NCBI RefSeq assembly: GCF_030453185.1
Contig: NZ_JAKDKW010000002.1
Coordinates: forward strand, 1-64,000
DNA length: 64,000 nt
Source of the DNA: Yaniella sp.
GTDB lineage: Bacteria; Actinomycetota; Actinomycetes; Actinomycetales; Micrococcaceae
Direction: 5' to 3'
Part shown: piece after piece, positions 10,676 to 20,374 of the stretch
How positions within the stretch are numbered: the first letter of the stretch is position 1
How the letters are laid out: each line of letters begins with the position of its first letter
Notes under the pieces: model-generated
Seen by the model: the letters and a program-made list of their open reading frames with translations, nothing else
The model's database searches: none
What the model was told of the DNA's origin: nothing
Translations under genes and position numbers: made by a program

Positions 10676-11827
10676 CTACGAGGAGTATTCGGCGTTTTCG
10701 CGGATGTAGTCATAGGACAGATCATTGGTCCAAACTGTCACGTCGTGCTCGCCGGCTTTTAGATAGATGTCGACGGTGACTTCGCGATTATCAAAGTTCA
10801 CCAGATTACGATCTTCACCGATACCAGCGTTACGGCACACCATGACATCGTTGACCGCCACATCAATGGTGGTGGGATCAAATGCCGCGTCAGTCGTGCC
10901 GACGGCTGAGATAATGCGGCCCCAGTTGGGGTCTTTGCCGAACATCGCGGTTTTGAACAGGTTTGAACGTGTCACGGTCCGAGCAACATCTTCGCCCTCT
11001 TGCTCGGTTGCGGCACCGTGGACGGTCACGGCAATATCTCGAGTCGACCCCTCGGCATCCCCAATAATTTGACGAGCCAACGACGCACAGACTTCGCGAA
11101 TACGTTCTTGGAGCTCAGCCGTATCGGGGGACGTGCCGGAAGCGCCCGATGCCAGAAGAATGACGGTGTCATTGGTCGACATGCAGCCGTCTGAATCGGC
11201 ACGGTTGAATGTGGTGCGCACCGCTTCACTCAGCAGCTGTTGAGCAATCGTGGCATCGACAACGGCATCGGTCGTGACTACCGCGAGCATAGTGGCCATG
11301 CCCGGTGCGATCATCCCTGCGCCCTTGGTCATGCCACCCACTGAATAGCCGCTACCTTTGGCCAAGGCGACTTTATGCACGGTGTCGGTGGTCATGATCG
11401 CTTTGGCAGCATTTTCGGAGCCATCGATGCTCAGCGCCTCGGCAGCCAGCTGGATGCCCGATGCCATGCTATCCATGGGCAGACGCTCACCAATCAACCC
11501 GGTGGAGCAGATCAGAACGTCGTCTGCAGACAGTTCTAAGGCTGCAGCAGTCTGTGCTGCCATAGCAGCAGCATCTTCATCCCCCGGTGTACCTGTACAG
11601 GCATTAGCGCCACCAGAATTCAGTACGACCGCACGAGCCTGTCCGTTTTCAATTGCTGCTTGAGACCAACGGACTGGTGCTGCAGAAATCCGGTTGGTGG
11701 TAAACACACCTGCGGCGTCAAACCGCGGCCCGTTATTGACGACCAGTGCTACATCAAGTCCACCGGAATCTTTGATCCCGGCTGCGACTCCGGAGGCTGA
11801 AAAACCTGCTGGTTGGGTAATACTCAC
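10676..11827 (-). CDS. argJ: Bifunctional ornithine acetyltransferase / N-acetylglutamate synthase
   Basis: Transfers the acetyl group from N-acetylornithine to glutamate, recycling acetyl in the arginine pathway. ArgJ is an Ntn-hydrolase that cleaves itself before a threonine; the conserved [14 protein letters not shown] motif (about residues 165-180) supplies that threonine. The GTG start at 11827 overlaps the argC stop by four bases (GTGA), with AGGAG seven bases upstream. Length is 383 residues. Whether it also makes acetylglutamate from acetyl-CoA cannot be told from sequence. Confidence 0.95.
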   Translation of the reverse strand: MSITQPAGFSASGVAAGIKDSGGLDVALVVNNGPRFDAAGVFTTNRISAAPVRWSQAAIENGQARAVVLNSGGANACTGTPGDEDAAAMAAQTAAALELSADDVLICSTGLIGERLPMDSMASGIQLAAEALSIDGSENAAKAIMTTDTVHKVALAKGSGYSVGGMTKGAGMIAPGMATMLAVVTTDAVVDATIAQQLLSEAVRTTFNRADSDGCMSTNDTVILLASGASGTSPDTAELQERIREVCASLARQIIGDAEGSTRDIAVTVHGAATEQEGEDVARTVTRSNLFKTAMFGKDPNWGRIISAVGTTDAAFDPTTIDVAVNDVMVCRNAGIGEDRNLVNFDNREVTVDIYLKAGEHDVTVWTNDLSYDYIRENAEYSS

Positions 11828-12855
11828 GGGGCTACTCCTTGTGCTGTGAGTCCAGTTTCTTCTGGGAAGCCAAGGGCGATGTTCATGGACTGAATCGCGC
11901 CTCCGGCGGTGCCTTTGGTCAAGTTATCGACGGCGACGACCACGACCACACGGCCGGACGATTCGTCGACGGCCAGCTGCATGACCACGTGGTTCGACCC
12001 CAAAACAGATTTGGTGGATGGCCACTGGCCTTCCGGGAGCAGGTGCACGAACTGCTCATCCTGGTAGGCATTTTCCCAGGCAGCGCGGATTTCTGGAACG
12101 GACACACCTGGTTTGAATTTTGCGGTGGCCGTAGTCAAAATACCGCGTGGCATTGGTGCCAGGGTTGGCGTGAAGGACAAGCTGATCTCTTCACCAGCTG
12201 CCCAAGACAAGCCCTGGATGATTTCCGGAGTGTGGCGGTGCATGCCGCCAACGCCGTAGGGACTCATACTGCCCATGGCTTCGGAACCAAGCAGGTGTGG
12301 TTTCAGAGATTTTCCGGCGCCGGAAGTACCTGATGCGGCCACAATTACGACATCGTCCGCTTCCAAGACACCGGCGTCAAAACCAGGCGCAAGACCAAGC
12401 AGCGACCCGGTTGGATAGCAGCCGGGAACAGCGATGCGTTGAGCGCCTACCAATTTTTCGCGGCGTCCCGGCAGTTCTGGAAGCCCATAGGGCCAGGTGC
12501 CAGCGTGTGGTGAGCCGTAAAACTTTTCCCACATTGGCGTTGATTCCAAGCGGTGATCTGCGCCGGCGTCGATCACGAGGGTGTCGTCGGAAAGCTCCGC
12601 GGCAATGTCTGCCGATGCACCGTGTGGCAACGCCAGGAACACAACGTCATGACCTCGCAGCACTTCGACTTCGGTGGGTTCGAGAACACGGTCAGCCAGT
12701 GCATGCAAATGGGGTTGGAGTCCGCCGAGTTTTTGGCCGGCGTTGGAATGGGCGGTAATCGAGCCAATCTCTACTTCCGGGTGCGAGGCCAATAGGCGAA
12801 GAACCTCGCCACCGGCATAGCCACTGGCTCCTGAAACAGCTACACGAAGAGTCAT
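11824..12855 (-). CDS. argC: N-acetyl-gamma-glutamyl-phosphate reductase
   Basis: NADPH-dependent reductase and first gene of the arginine operon. The N-terminal Rossmann [14 protein letters not shown] motif (residues 9-22) and the catalytic cysteine in VPGCYPTG (about residue 149) are intact. HRHTPEI supplies the usual catalytic histidine region. Length is 343 residues. The upstream gap of about 95 bases is shared with the divergent quinone oxidoreductase and holds the probable arginine operator. Confidence 0.96.
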   Translation of the reverse strand: MTLRVAVSGASGYAGGEVLRLLASHPEVEIGSITAHSNAGQKLGGLQPHLHALADRVLEPTEVEVLRGHDVVFLALPHGASADIAAELSDDTLVIDAGADHRLESTPMWEKFYGSPHAGTWPYGLPELPGRREKLVGAQRIAVPGCYPTGSLLGLAPGFDAGVLEADDVVIVAASGTSGAGKSLKPHLLGSEAMGSMSPYGVGGMHRHTPEIIQGLSWAAGEEISLSFTPTLAPMPRGILTTATAKFKPGVSVPEIRAAWENAYQDEQFVHLLPEGQWPSTKSVLGSNHVVMQLAVDESSGRVVVVVAVDNLTKGTAGGAIQSMNIALGFPEETGLTAQGVAP

Positions 12856-12875
12856 GAAACCACCCTAACACTATC

Positions 12876-12903
12876 TTATGCAGTATCTCTAATAATTATG
12901 CAG
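12876..12903 (-). promoter_or_regulatory. Candidate tandem ArgR operator upstream of argC
   Basis: Two identical 8-base elements (TTATGCAG on the plus strand, 12876-12883 and 12896-12903) lie exactly 20 bases apart, 21-48 bases before argC. On the argC strand each reads CTGCATAA, resembling the left half of an ARG box. Their right halves are poorly conserved. ARG boxes commonly occur as tandem pairs about 21 bp apart, so this is the best operator candidate for the arginine cluster. Confidence 0.45.
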
Positions 12904-12949
12904 GAGTGCAGCTCTGGCGATGCACCCTCGTGGAATGTAGCGTAGCAAT

Positions 12950-13945
12950 ATGACGCAAAATCCTGTTGAACTTCCTGAAACTATGCACGCTGCCGTCGTG
13001 ACTGATGCCGGCGGACCCGAGAATTTCGAGTGGCGTGAGACCTCGGTGCCAACACCGCGGTCAGGCCAAGTATTGATTGAGACCGCTGCCACCGGTTTGA
13101 ACTTCATTGAAACGTATCAACGTTCCGGTCTCTACGACGTCGAGTATCCGTTCATTCCCGGCAGCGAAGCCTCGGGAACCGTCGTGGCATTGGGTGATGG
13201 CGTGGAAAACATTGCGGTCGGCGACCGCGTAGCGACCGCCTCTGCCACCGCAACGTATGCTGAATTCTTTGTGGCACCAGCGAATAAGCTGTTATCGGTC
13301 CCCACTTCTATCGACCTGGTCGATGCCGCGGCCATCCCTCTGCAGGGCATGACCGCTCACTACCTCTGTCGTTCCACGTTTGAAGTGTCGGAAGGGCACA
13401 ACGTTTTTCTGACCGCTGGTGCCGGTGGAGTCGGTCAACTGCTGACCCAGATGTGCAAACATTTGGGCGCCAACGTCTACACCGTGGTGTCGACTGACGC
13501 GAAGCGCAAGATCGCCTTAGAAGCAGGCGCAGATGATGTCTTTGACTATGATTCCTTTGGCGACAAGTTACAAGAAGTCACCGAAGGGGTGGGCGTAGAT
13601 GTCGCCTTTGACGCCGTGGGGGCTGACACATTTGATACGTCATTGTCTTCGGTACGAGTCCGCGGTATGGCTATCCTGTTTGGTGCAGCTTCTGGCCCGG
13701 TTCCGCCCTTGGATCTACAACGCCTTAACGCGGAGGGCGCACTATTTACAACTCGCCCGAGTCTCGCGCACTACACGAGGACCGCTGACGAAATCTCCTG
13801 GCGAGCAGGAGAAATCTTCGGTTGGCTGGCGGAAGGTGCCCTGAAGCTTAGTGTGGACCAGCGCTTTGATCTTTCTAATGCCGCTGAGGCCCACCGTGCT
13901 TTGGAGTCTCGCGCGACCACTGGCAAGACCGTCCTCATTCCATAA
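12950..13945 (+). CDS. Quinone oxidoreductase (zeta-crystallin/Qor-like MDR protein)
   Basis: NADPH-dependent medium-chain dehydrogenase/reductase of 331 residues without zinc-ligand cysteines. An N-terminal GroES-like domain holds TGLNFIETYQRSGLY. A Rossmann domain has the GAGGVGQLL dinucleotide loop at about residue 156. Family members reduce quinones by one electron or reduce enones; the true substrate is unknown. It is divergent from argC and a single-gene unit, closed by the strong terminator at 13971. I see no clear ribosome-binding site close to the ATG. Confidence 0.87.
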   Translation: MTQNPVELPETMHAAVVTDAGGPENFEWRETSVPTPRSGQVLIETAATGLNFIETYQRSGLYDVEYPFIPGSEASGTVVALGDGVENIAVGDRVATASATATYAEFFVAPANKLLSVPTSIDLVDAAAIPLQGMTAHYLCRSTFEVSEGHNVFLTAGAGGVGQLLTQMCKHLGANVYTVVSTDAKRKIALEAGADDVFDYDSFGDKLQEVTEGVGVDVAFDAVGADTFDTSLSSVRVRGMAILFGAASGPVPPLDLQRLNAEGALFTTRPSLAHYTRTADEISWRAGEIFGWLAEGALKLSVDQRFDLSNAAEAHRALESRATTGKTVLIP

Positions 13946-13970
13946 CGTCCCAAAATAAGGCGCTTAACGC

Positions 13971-14006
13971 ATTGCACCCGTTGGATTTCATTCCAACGGG
14001 TGCAAT
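13971..14006 (+). terminator. Rho-independent terminator of the quinone oxidoreductase gene
   Basis: A perfect 15-bp stem (13971-13985 with 13992-14006; ATTGCACCCGTTGGA and its complement) has a six-base loop and is followed by TATTT. It sits between the oxidoreductase gene and the convergent small gene after pheT, and may serve both strands. Confidence 0.85.
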
Positions 14007-14023
14007 TATTTCACAACGTGCTC

Positions 14024-14170
14024 CTAGAACATCGCCAGCACGGTGGTACCGACCAATCCGACGACCACTAGGAGCGCGACCAGTGTGGTGGCAAACTGCT
14101 TGCGGCGTCTTCGTGACCGGTCATAGTGGTTTTCCGGGACCGGGTTGTTGAGTTCCCAAGGTTGTGTCAC
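14024..14170 (-). CDS. Small single-pass membrane protein after pheT
   Basis: A 48-residue reading frame starts with GTG at 14170, overlapping the pheT stop codon by four bases (GTGA), and ends with TAG at 14024. The first 17 residues are polar, then a basic patch SRRRRK (19-24), then one strongly hydrophobic helix (about 27-47). This is the pattern of a small inner-membrane protein with its N-terminus inside. There is no strong Shine-Dalgarno sequence; translation would be coupled to pheT. No family was recognised. Confidence 0.55.
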   Translation of the reverse strand: MTQPWELNNPVPENHYDRSRRRRKQFATTLVALLVVVGLVGTTVLAMF

Positions 14171-16725
14171 CGTAATACTGCTCCGTGTTCTGCTTCTGCT
14201 GCGTCGATGGCAGCCAGGCGTGCTTCAGAGGCTTCATCTGCCGTCAAAGTACGATCGGCCGCGCGGAAGCGCAGATTGAATGCCAAGGATTTCTTATGGT
14301 CTGCAATGCCTGTTCCGGTATAGACGTCAAAGAGGCTGATGTCCTCCAACAGCTCCCCTGCTGCTGTACGCAGAGTATCTTGCACATCTGCGGCAACAAC
14401 AGCTGCGTCTACCACCAGCGCGACATCCTGGTACGTGGCAGGATAACCGATGACCGGCGTGGCTTCAACGACGTCGGGCCCTGCGGCGATGAGCGCGTCC
14501 AGGTCAAGTTCCAATGCTGCGGTCCGTACCGGCAGGTCCCAAGCATCGATGAGCTTGGGTAGCAATTCACCCGCATGACCGATTACGTGTCCGGCAACGA
14601 CGAACTCGGCATTGCGACCCGGATGGAAAGCCTGGTGCCTACCCTGGCGTACGGTCAGTTCGGCGCCGACGACATCAGCGATGTCTAACGCGGCAGCAAT
14701 CGGGTCTTGCCAGTCATACATCCGTGGCGTGTGATCGGGCCCTGGATGAGAGTCATGGCCGGCGAAGACCGCTGCGATCCGGTGTGGTTGCTCTGGTATC
14801 CCGGCCTCGATATCGGCCAGAACATCATCGGTTGGTCGAGCCCCCAACGGTGGGATCTGGGATGAGCCAATCCGCTCACCCGGAAGAAATACCAGACCGG
14901 ATTCGTAAAGGGCCACATCACGGAACCCTCGCGAGACGTTGCGGCGCAAAGTCTCTAACAGTCCCGGCAGGATAGTGGTGCGCAACCAGCCGAATTCGGA
15001 TGACATTGGATTGGCCAGCTTGACCATACGTTGCGCTTGTCCTGCAGCCTCGTCAGCGGTGCCAAACGTCTTATTTTGTTCGGCCGTAACAAACGGATAC
15101 GACAGGGTCTCGACAAGCCCAGCAGCGGCCAAAGCGTTGGACACTTGACGGCGTGTCCGTTGGCGTTTGGTCAAACCGCGGCCTGGAGGTGGCACCGGCA
15201 AAGTGGCTGGAATATGCGAATACCCCACCAAGCGAGCAACTTCCTCCACCAAATCTTCAGCAATCTCTAAATCGATCCGCCAGGATGGCGGGGTGACGTC
15301 GAAAATAGTGGTCCCGTCACTATCATCCCGTTGCTGGGTCACGTAGGCGCCCAGCTGCAGCAGCACCTGATTGATCTGCTCTTCGGTGTAGTTGTAGCCC
15401 ACCACTTTGGACGGATAGTCAGCACGGAGACGAACCGGTTTGACTTCGGGAGCCTCACCGACGTCGGTCACGCCCGCATCAATGGTGCCCCCGGCCAGTT
15501 CCACCAGAAGTTCGGCTGCGCGCTGTGCTGCCTTATCGGCGACGTGCCAGTCCACACCTCGGGTGTTGCGCTTTGAGGCTTCGGACGGCAACCTGTGACG
15601 ACGTTGGGTTCGTGAAATTGAAATCGGGTCAAAGTTTGCCGATTCAATCAGAATCGATGTGGTTGTGCCTCCAACTTCGGTGGCAAGCCCACCCATCACG
15701 CCGGCCATACCGATCGCTCCGGAGTCATCGGTGATGAGTAAATCTTCGGTGTGCAGTTTTCGCGTCTTGCCGTCGAGCGTCTCGATGGTTTCGTCTGCGG
15801 TTGCACGGCGCACCACGATAGGCCCGGTGAGTTCTTCTGCATCGTAAAAGTGCAGTGGTTGGCCCAGCTCCAGCATGACGTAGTTCGAGATGTCTACCGG
15901 TAAGCTCAATGGGCGGATGCCGGCCAAGCGTAGGCGCGAGACCATCCATCGCGGCGTCGGAGCTGTTGGATCTAGATTATCTACCTTGCGTGCCACAAAC
16001 CGAGAAGCGCCAGGAGCCCCATGAATAGGTGCCTGGTCCTCGATTCGGACCGGCCACCCGTTTTCGTTTGGCTTGGCTATCTCGATAGCTTCGGCTGGAT
16101 CTGTGAACTCTGTGCCGGTAGCCAGCCCGTATTCGCGGGCTACTCCGCGCATGGAAAGCACATAACCGCGGTCCGGAGTAACGTTGATCTCTGCTGCTTC
16201 ATCATCGAGGTGCAACAGCTCCCGAACGTCAGTTCCTAACTCCGGATCGAGCCCCCAATCGGAGAGCACTACGATACCGTCGTGGCCCTCACCCAGGCCG
16301 AGTTCGGCTTCCGAAGCGATCATCCCGGCAGAGGTATGACCGTAGGTCTTTCGAACCGAAATCGAAAAGTTTCCAGGTAGGACTGCACCGGGCAGCGCAA
16401 CAATGACTTTATCGCCGACTTCGAAGTTATGTGCCCCGCACACCACTCCTTGCACACCTGATGGTTCAATACCTTTGCCCTCAAGTTGCTGCGAGGCACC
16501 ATCAGGAACAACTTGGACCTGTGTCCAGTTGATGGTCTTACCGTTGGAGTGTTCCTCGGGGGTTTTTTCTAACACTTTCCCCACCACGATGGGGCCGGTC
16601 AGGTCAAACCCGTGGACATCTTCTTCTTCTAGACCAACTGTGACCAGATCCGCCATCAGATCTTCGGCGGTGGCATCGGCTGGCAGTTGCGTGTACTCGC
16701 GCAACCAAGATAACGGGATACGCAT
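14167..16725 (-). CDS. pheT: Phenylalanyl-tRNA synthetase beta subunit
   Basis: Beta subunit of the alpha2-beta2 enzyme that charges tRNA-Phe. From the N-terminus it has the MRIPLSWLREY start, an OB-fold tRNA-binding domain (about 40-155), the B3/B4 editing region, B5, a catalytic-like domain and a C-terminal ferredoxin-like anticodon-binding domain (YPATYQDVALVVD onward). Length is 852 residues. The ATG at 16725 matches the usual family start and overlaps the pheS end only slightly; an ATG at 16749 is rejected because it lies inside pheS. Confidence 0.96.
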   Translation of the reverse strand: MRIPLSWLREYTQLPADATAEDLMADLVTVGLEEEDVHGFDLTGPIVVGKVLEKTPEEHSNGKTINWTQVQVVPDGASQQLEGKGIEPSGVQGVVCGAHNFEVGDKVIVALPGAVLPGNFSISVRKTYGHTSAGMIASEAELGLGEGHDGIVVLSDWGLDPELGTDVRELLHLDDEAAEINVTPDRGYVLSMRGVAREYGLATGTEFTDPAEAIEIAKPNENGWPVRIEDQAPIHGAPGASRFVARKVDNLDPTAPTPRWMVSRLRLAGIRPLSLPVDISNYVMLELGQPLHFYDAEELTGPIVVRRATADETIETLDGKTRKLHTEDLLITDDSGAIGMAGVMGGLATEVGGTTTSILIESANFDPISISRTQRRHRLPSEASKRNTRGVDWHVADKAAQRAAELLVELAGGTIDAGVTDVGEAPEVKPVRLRADYPSKVVGYNYTEEQINQVLLQLGAYVTQQRDDSDGTTIFDVTPPSWRIDLEIAEDLVEEVARLVGYSHIPATLPVPPPGRGLTKRQRTRRQVSNALAAAGLVETLSYPFVTAEQNKTFGTADEAAGQAQRMVKLANPMSSEFGWLRTTILPGLLETLRRNVSRGFRDVALYESGLVFLPGERIGSSQIPPLGARPTDDVLADIEAGIPEQPHRIAAVFAGHDSHPGPDHTPRMYDWQDPIAAALDIADVVGAELTVRQGRHQAFHPGRNAEFVVAGHVIGHAGELLPKLIDAWDLPVRTAALELDLDALIAAGPDVVEATPVIGYPATYQDVALVVDAAVVAADVQDTLRTAAGELLEDISLFDVYTGTGIADHKKSLAFNLRFRAADRTLTADEASEARLAAIDAAEAEHGAVLR

Positions 16726-16732
16726 GCTGGGA

Positions 16733-17794
16733 CTATATCTCCATTCCAAATTGCGACGAGAAACGTACGTCGCCTTCTATCATGTCGTGCATATCGGTCA
16801 CACCGTTGCGGAACATCAGCGTTCGTTCTACACCCATGCCAAACGCAAAACCAGAATATATATTCGGGTCAATGCCTGCAGCGCGCAATACTTGCGGGTG
16901 TACCATACCGCAGCCACCCCATTCGACCCATTGTGGGCCGCCTTTGGCATTCGGGTACCAGACGTCAAGTTCAGCCGAAGGTTCCGTGAACGGGAAGAAG
17001 TTGGGACGCAACCGAATGGCTGCGTCGGAACCAAACATGGAGGTCGCGAAGTATTCCAACGTGCCTCGTAGGTCGGCCATGGTCAGGCCTTTGTCAACGG
17101 CCAGACCTTCGAACTGATGGAATACCGGCGTGTGGGTGGCATCGAGTTCGTCGGTACGAAAGGTTTTACCCGGGACCAAAATATAGGTTGGCGCACCGCG
17201 CTCCAACATCGCACGGATTTGCACCGGCGAGGTGTGGGTCCGCAATAACAGATGAGAATCAGCCGGTTCTACAAAGAAGGTGTCCTGCATTTCTCTTGCT
17301 GGATGGTCGGGTTCAAAATTCAACGCGTCGAAGTTATACCATTCAGATTCCAGTTCTGGGCCTTCGGCGATTTCCCAGCCCATGCCGACAAAAATATCGG
17401 AGGCACGCTCTTGCAAGAGCTCCAGCGGATGGCGAGCGCCATGACGACGACGGCGCACAGCGGTGGTCACATCGACGGTTTCTTCCACGAGCATGCGAGC
17501 TTCGTATTCCGCTTGCAATTGCTCTTCTCGTGCGGTGAGCGCTTTATTGATCTTGCCGCGGGCTTGGCCCATCCGTTTGCCGGCACCGGCTTTTTCTGTC
17601 TTATCAAGTTTGCCGATCAACCGGTTCGCAAGTGTCAGTGGTGCATTATCACCGGTGTGGGCAATTCGTGCTGCTTTGAGCTCGTCCAGATCATTGGCTT
17701 GCTCAAACGCCTCGACGGCCGCTTCTACAGCCTCGTTAACAGCCGCATCATCGGCCGGTGAAACCTCCGGTAGGAAGTTTGAAGTATCGGTCAT
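16733..17794 (-). CDS. pheS: Phenylalanyl-tRNA synthetase alpha subunit
   Basis: Catalytic class II subunit of 353 residues. An N-terminal coiled coil (about 15-100) binds tRNA. The catalytic domain shows motif 2 (FRTDELDATHTPVFHQFEG) and motif 3 (GFAFGMGVERTLMFR). The acyl-CoA synthetase gene ends 156 bases upstream on the same strand, and the gap carries a hairpin, so pheST probably has its own promoter. The alanine/glycine that sets phenylalanine specificity cannot be scored reliably here. Confidence 0.96.
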   Translation of the reverse strand: MTDTSNFLPEVSPADDAAVNEAVEAAVEAFEQANDLDELKAARIAHTGDNAPLTLANRLIGKLDKTEKAGAGKRMGQARGKINKALTAREEQLQAEYEARMLVEETVDVTTAVRRRRHGARHPLELLQERASDIFVGMGWEIAEGPELESEWYNFDALNFEPDHPAREMQDTFFVEPADSHLLLRTHTSPVQIRAMLERGAPTYILVPGKTFRTDELDATHTPVFHQFEGLAVDKGLTMADLRGTLEYFATSMFGSDAAIRLRPNFFPFTEPSAELDVWYPNAKGGPQWVEWGGCGMVHPQVLRAAGIDPNIYSGFAFGMGVERTLMFRNGVTDMHDMIEGDVRFSSQFGMEI

Positions 17795-17835
17795 ATGGGT
17801 ACACGCCTTTAGTTCTTAAACCAAGTATTCACTCG

Positions 17836-17865
17836 TGGGGCCAAAGCAATGAGGTTTCGGCCCCA
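17836..17865 (-). terminator. Hairpin between fadD-like gene and pheS
   Basis: TGGGGCC (17836-17842) pairs with GGCCCCA (17859-17865) and can be extended by AAA/TTT inside. There is no U-run on the minus strand. It may terminate the upstream acyl-CoA synthetase transcript or act in the pheST leader. Confidence 0.4.
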
Positions 17866-17950
17866 TTTAGTCTAAGACGTGTAGTCAACAAGTCAGAAGT
17901 ATTGCCGGTGTTCGTCACGCAAACCCATCCGCAAGCTGACTGCTGAAGGG

Positions 17951-19630
17951 TCATCTTGAAGTCGGTTGCGTCATCGGAGCACGATAATCATCGATGACCC
18001 CGCCCTGTTCTAGTAAGGACAGTGATGTTTCACGCATTTCTACTTTCCGCACTTTGCCAGTGACTGTTGTCGGAAAATCATCGACGACATGTACGTACCG
18101 AGGGATCTTATATTTTGCTAGCGACCCCTCGGAGAACTCCCTCAGTCCTTCGGCGGTCAGCTGTGGGGCGCCCTTGCGCAACTGCACCCATGCCATCAGT
18201 TCTTCACCGTAGCGTTCATCAGGAACCCCGATGACCTGGGCATCCAAAATGTCCGGGTGGGTGTAGAGGAACTCTTCGATCTCACGCGGGTAAATATTCT
18301 CACCACCGCGGATGACCATGTCCTTCATGCGTCCTGTCACCTGCACGTAGCCATTTTCATCCATCTCAGCGACGTCGCCGGTGCGCATCCAGCCATCCTC
18401 GCCAAGCGCTTCATCGGTTTTATCTTGCTGGTTCCAGTAGCCCTGCATCACAAGGTAGCCGCGGGTACACAACTCCCCGGGGGTATTGATCGGCTGGGTC
18501 TCACCGGTAGCCGGATCAACGATTTTAATTTCCGCGTGCGGGCTGGGCCGGCCAACGGTTGAGACACGAAGCTTAAGGTCGTCGTCGGGACGGGTTTGCA
18601 TGGACACAGGTGATGTTTCTGTCATGCCGTAACAAATGGTGACTTCGTCCATGTTCATGGTGTCGATCACTTTTCGCATGACCTCGTCGGGACACGGCGA
18701 ACCAGCCATAATCCCGGTTCGCAGGCTGGATAAGTCAAAATCCGCCAAGTTATCTAGCGCCAGTTCTGCGATAAACATTGTTGGCACCCCATAAAGCGAG
18801 GTGCACTGGTATTCTTCAACCGCAGCCAACGTCTGTTGGGCGTTAAAGCTTTGCGCCGGAAGCACCATCGCAGCACCGTGGGTGGTCGCCGCTAGGTTCC
18901 CCATGACCATACCGAAGCAGTGGTAGTACGGTACTGGAATACAAATACGGTCCTGGTCGGTATACCGGTTGATCTCACCAACAAAGAAACCATTATTGAG
19001 AATGTTGCGGTGTGACAGTGTCGCACCCTTCGGGAAACCTGTGGTGCCCGACGTGTATTGAATATTGATGGGATCAGTGTTGCTCAACGTAGCTTGGATC
19101 GCGTCCAGCGCCGCATCATCAGGTTCAACGTCAAAGACTTCGTCCCACGAGGCATCATTCATAATGATTACTCGATCTAGGGCGCCCAGCTCATCCTCGG
19201 CACGCTGGATCAATTGTGGATAATTAGAGGTCGGCACTGCCTCGGACGAAATAAGCGTGGTAATACCGGCTTGTTGCAATACGTAATTCAGCTCATGCTG
19301 GCGGTAGGCCGGATTGATGTTCACCATGATGGCGCCTATTTCCGCGGTTGCGTATTGGACCATGGTCCACTCCCAGCGGTTCAACGCCCAAATGCCAACG
19401 CGCTCTCCGGTGACGACACCAGCTCGGTGCAGGCCCGTTGCAAGACCGCGCACATCGCGATAAAACTGCTCATAACTCCATTGCCGGTCCGCGGCTGCAT
19501 CGATAAGAGCGATGTTGTGTGGATATTTAGCCGCGGTTTTCGCGAGATTGATCGAAATCGTCTCCTCGATCAAGGCGACATCGGTTGGTCCTACAGCATA
19601 GGAATACGTCAGTTGTTCTGTCATAACCAT
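17951..19630 (-). CDS. Fatty-acyl-CoA synthetase (AMP-binding, FadD-like)
   Basis: Activates a carboxylic acid to its CoA ester through an acyl-adenylate. The ANL-superfamily core has the P-loop YTSGTTGFPKGA (about residue 195), YGMTETSPV (about 345) and a GWMRTGDVAEMDENGYVQVTGR hinge (about 430). The C-terminal catalytic lysine is in TGKVRK (about 530). Length is 559 residues. It lies behind the TetR gene, as FadD35 lies near the Rv2498c-Rv2506 cluster of Mycobacterium tuberculosis, so a medium- or branched-chain acid substrate is plausible. GAGG lies five bases before the ATG at 19630. Confidence 0.9.
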   Translation of the reverse strand: MVMTEQLTYSYAVGPTDVALIEETISINLAKTAAKYPHNIALIDAAADRQWSYEQFYRDVRGLATGLHRAGVVTGERVGIWALNRWEWTMVQYATAEIGAIMVNINPAYRQHELNYVLQQAGITTLISSEAVPTSNYPQLIQRAEDELGALDRVIIMNDASWDEVFDVEPDDAALDAIQATLSNTDPINIQYTSGTTGFPKGATLSHRNILNNGFFVGEINRYTDQDRICIPVPYYHCFGMVMGNLAATTHGAAMVLPAQSFNAQQTLAAVEEYQCTSLYGVPTMFIAELALDNLADFDLSSLRTGIMAGSPCPDEVMRKVIDTMNMDEVTICYGMTETSPVSMQTRPDDDLKLRVSTVGRPSPHAEIKIVDPATGETQPINTPGELCTRGYLVMQGYWNQQDKTDEALGEDGWMRTGDVAEMDENGYVQVTGRMKDMVIRGGENIYPREIEEFLYTHPDILDAQVIGVPDERYGEELMAWVQLRKGAPQLTAEGLREFSEGSLAKYKIPRYVHVVDDFPTTVTGKVRKVEMRETSLSLLEQGGVIDDYRAPMTQPTSR

Positions 19631-19709
19631 TTTTTCCTCGGTGACTGATTGTTTCGATCATCAATCTAACAAACCGTGATGCGCGTCACCAGCTCGACTG
19701 GCCGGCATA

Positions 19710-20354
19710 CTATTTTGGGGCAGCATAGATGGATTCCATGGCCATCTGCGGCAACATTCTTTTGAGATATGCCAGAAAGTTACCGGTCTGTTGACGCTTT
19801 GCCAACCCCCTGAAGGAGTGGCCCGTCGAGTTGATCAAACCAAACAACGCGTGCGCTCGAACGAGACGCTGCTCCGCGGTCTCCTCCGGATGAACATCCC
19901 CCATCGCACGAACCCATATGTCAATGTATTCACGCTGAGTGCGTCGAATTTCGCGCTGCTGCCGTTCCTCCACCACAGCCAGGTCACGATCTTGAACCCG
20001 AATAATATCGGGGGAGGTCAACGCAAAATCAGTCTGCAACTCAACCAACTGTTGCAATCGCTCGTAGGTGTCGGGATTGTACGTTTCAATTGCCCGACCC
20101 GATAGCAGCAAGTTATATCCGGCCTGCCCGATGAGCGCACCGAGCATATCCTGCTTGGATTCAAAGTGCCGGTAGATAGCCTGGCCAGTCACACCAACCT
20201 CGGCCCCGATCTCGTCAAGTGAGACAGAAGCGAATCCTCGATCAGAAAAGAGCCGCCCTGCTGATGCAAGAAGCTGCTCTCGGCGCTTTTCCTTCTCAAG
20301 TTGGCGCTGTGTTTTGGCTCCGCCACGGTCTGTGTTTATCTCAGTACTAGACAA
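19710..20354 (-). CDS. TetR-family repressor of the adjacent acyl-CoA operon
   Basis: DNA-binding repressor of 214 residues. The N-terminal helix-turn-helix (about residues 25-65) reads FASVSLDEIGAEVGVTGQAIYRHFESK, which is typical of TetR. The C-terminal ligand domain is variable. It is divergent from the carboxylase operon, matching Rv2506 (described as BkaR, a branched-chain keto-acid regulator) in M. tuberculosis. A TTG start at 20354 places GGAG seven bases upstream; the TTG at 20360 would directly abut it. The probable operator is at 20375-20406. Confidence 0.87.
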   Translation of the reverse strand: MSSTEINTDRGGAKTQRQLEKEKRREQLLASAGRLFSDRGFASVSLDEIGAEVGVTGQAIYRHFESKQDMLGALIGQAGYNLLLSGRAIETYNPDTYERLQQLVELQTDFALTSPDIIRVQDRDLAVVEERQQREIRRTQREYIDIWVRAMGDVHPEETAEQRLVRAHALFGLINSTGHSFRGLAKRQQTGNFLAYLKRMLPQMAMESIYAAPK

Positions 20355-20374
20355 ATGCAATCTCCATCACTATT

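Noticed and set aside
11839..12758. Plus-strand frames opposite argC (164 and 153 codons)
   Set aside because: argC on the other strand carries all family motifs; the plus-strand products have no ribosome-binding site or recognisable fold.
17829..17954. 41-residue frame starting with ATGA at the acyl-CoA synthetase stop
   Set aside because: No ribosome-binding site, unremarkable composition and it runs into the hairpin; kept only as part of the leader observation.
19214..19222. Perfect DnaA box inside the acyl-CoA synthetase gene
   Set aside because: A single 9-mer in coding sequence is expected by chance about 0.5 times in this window.
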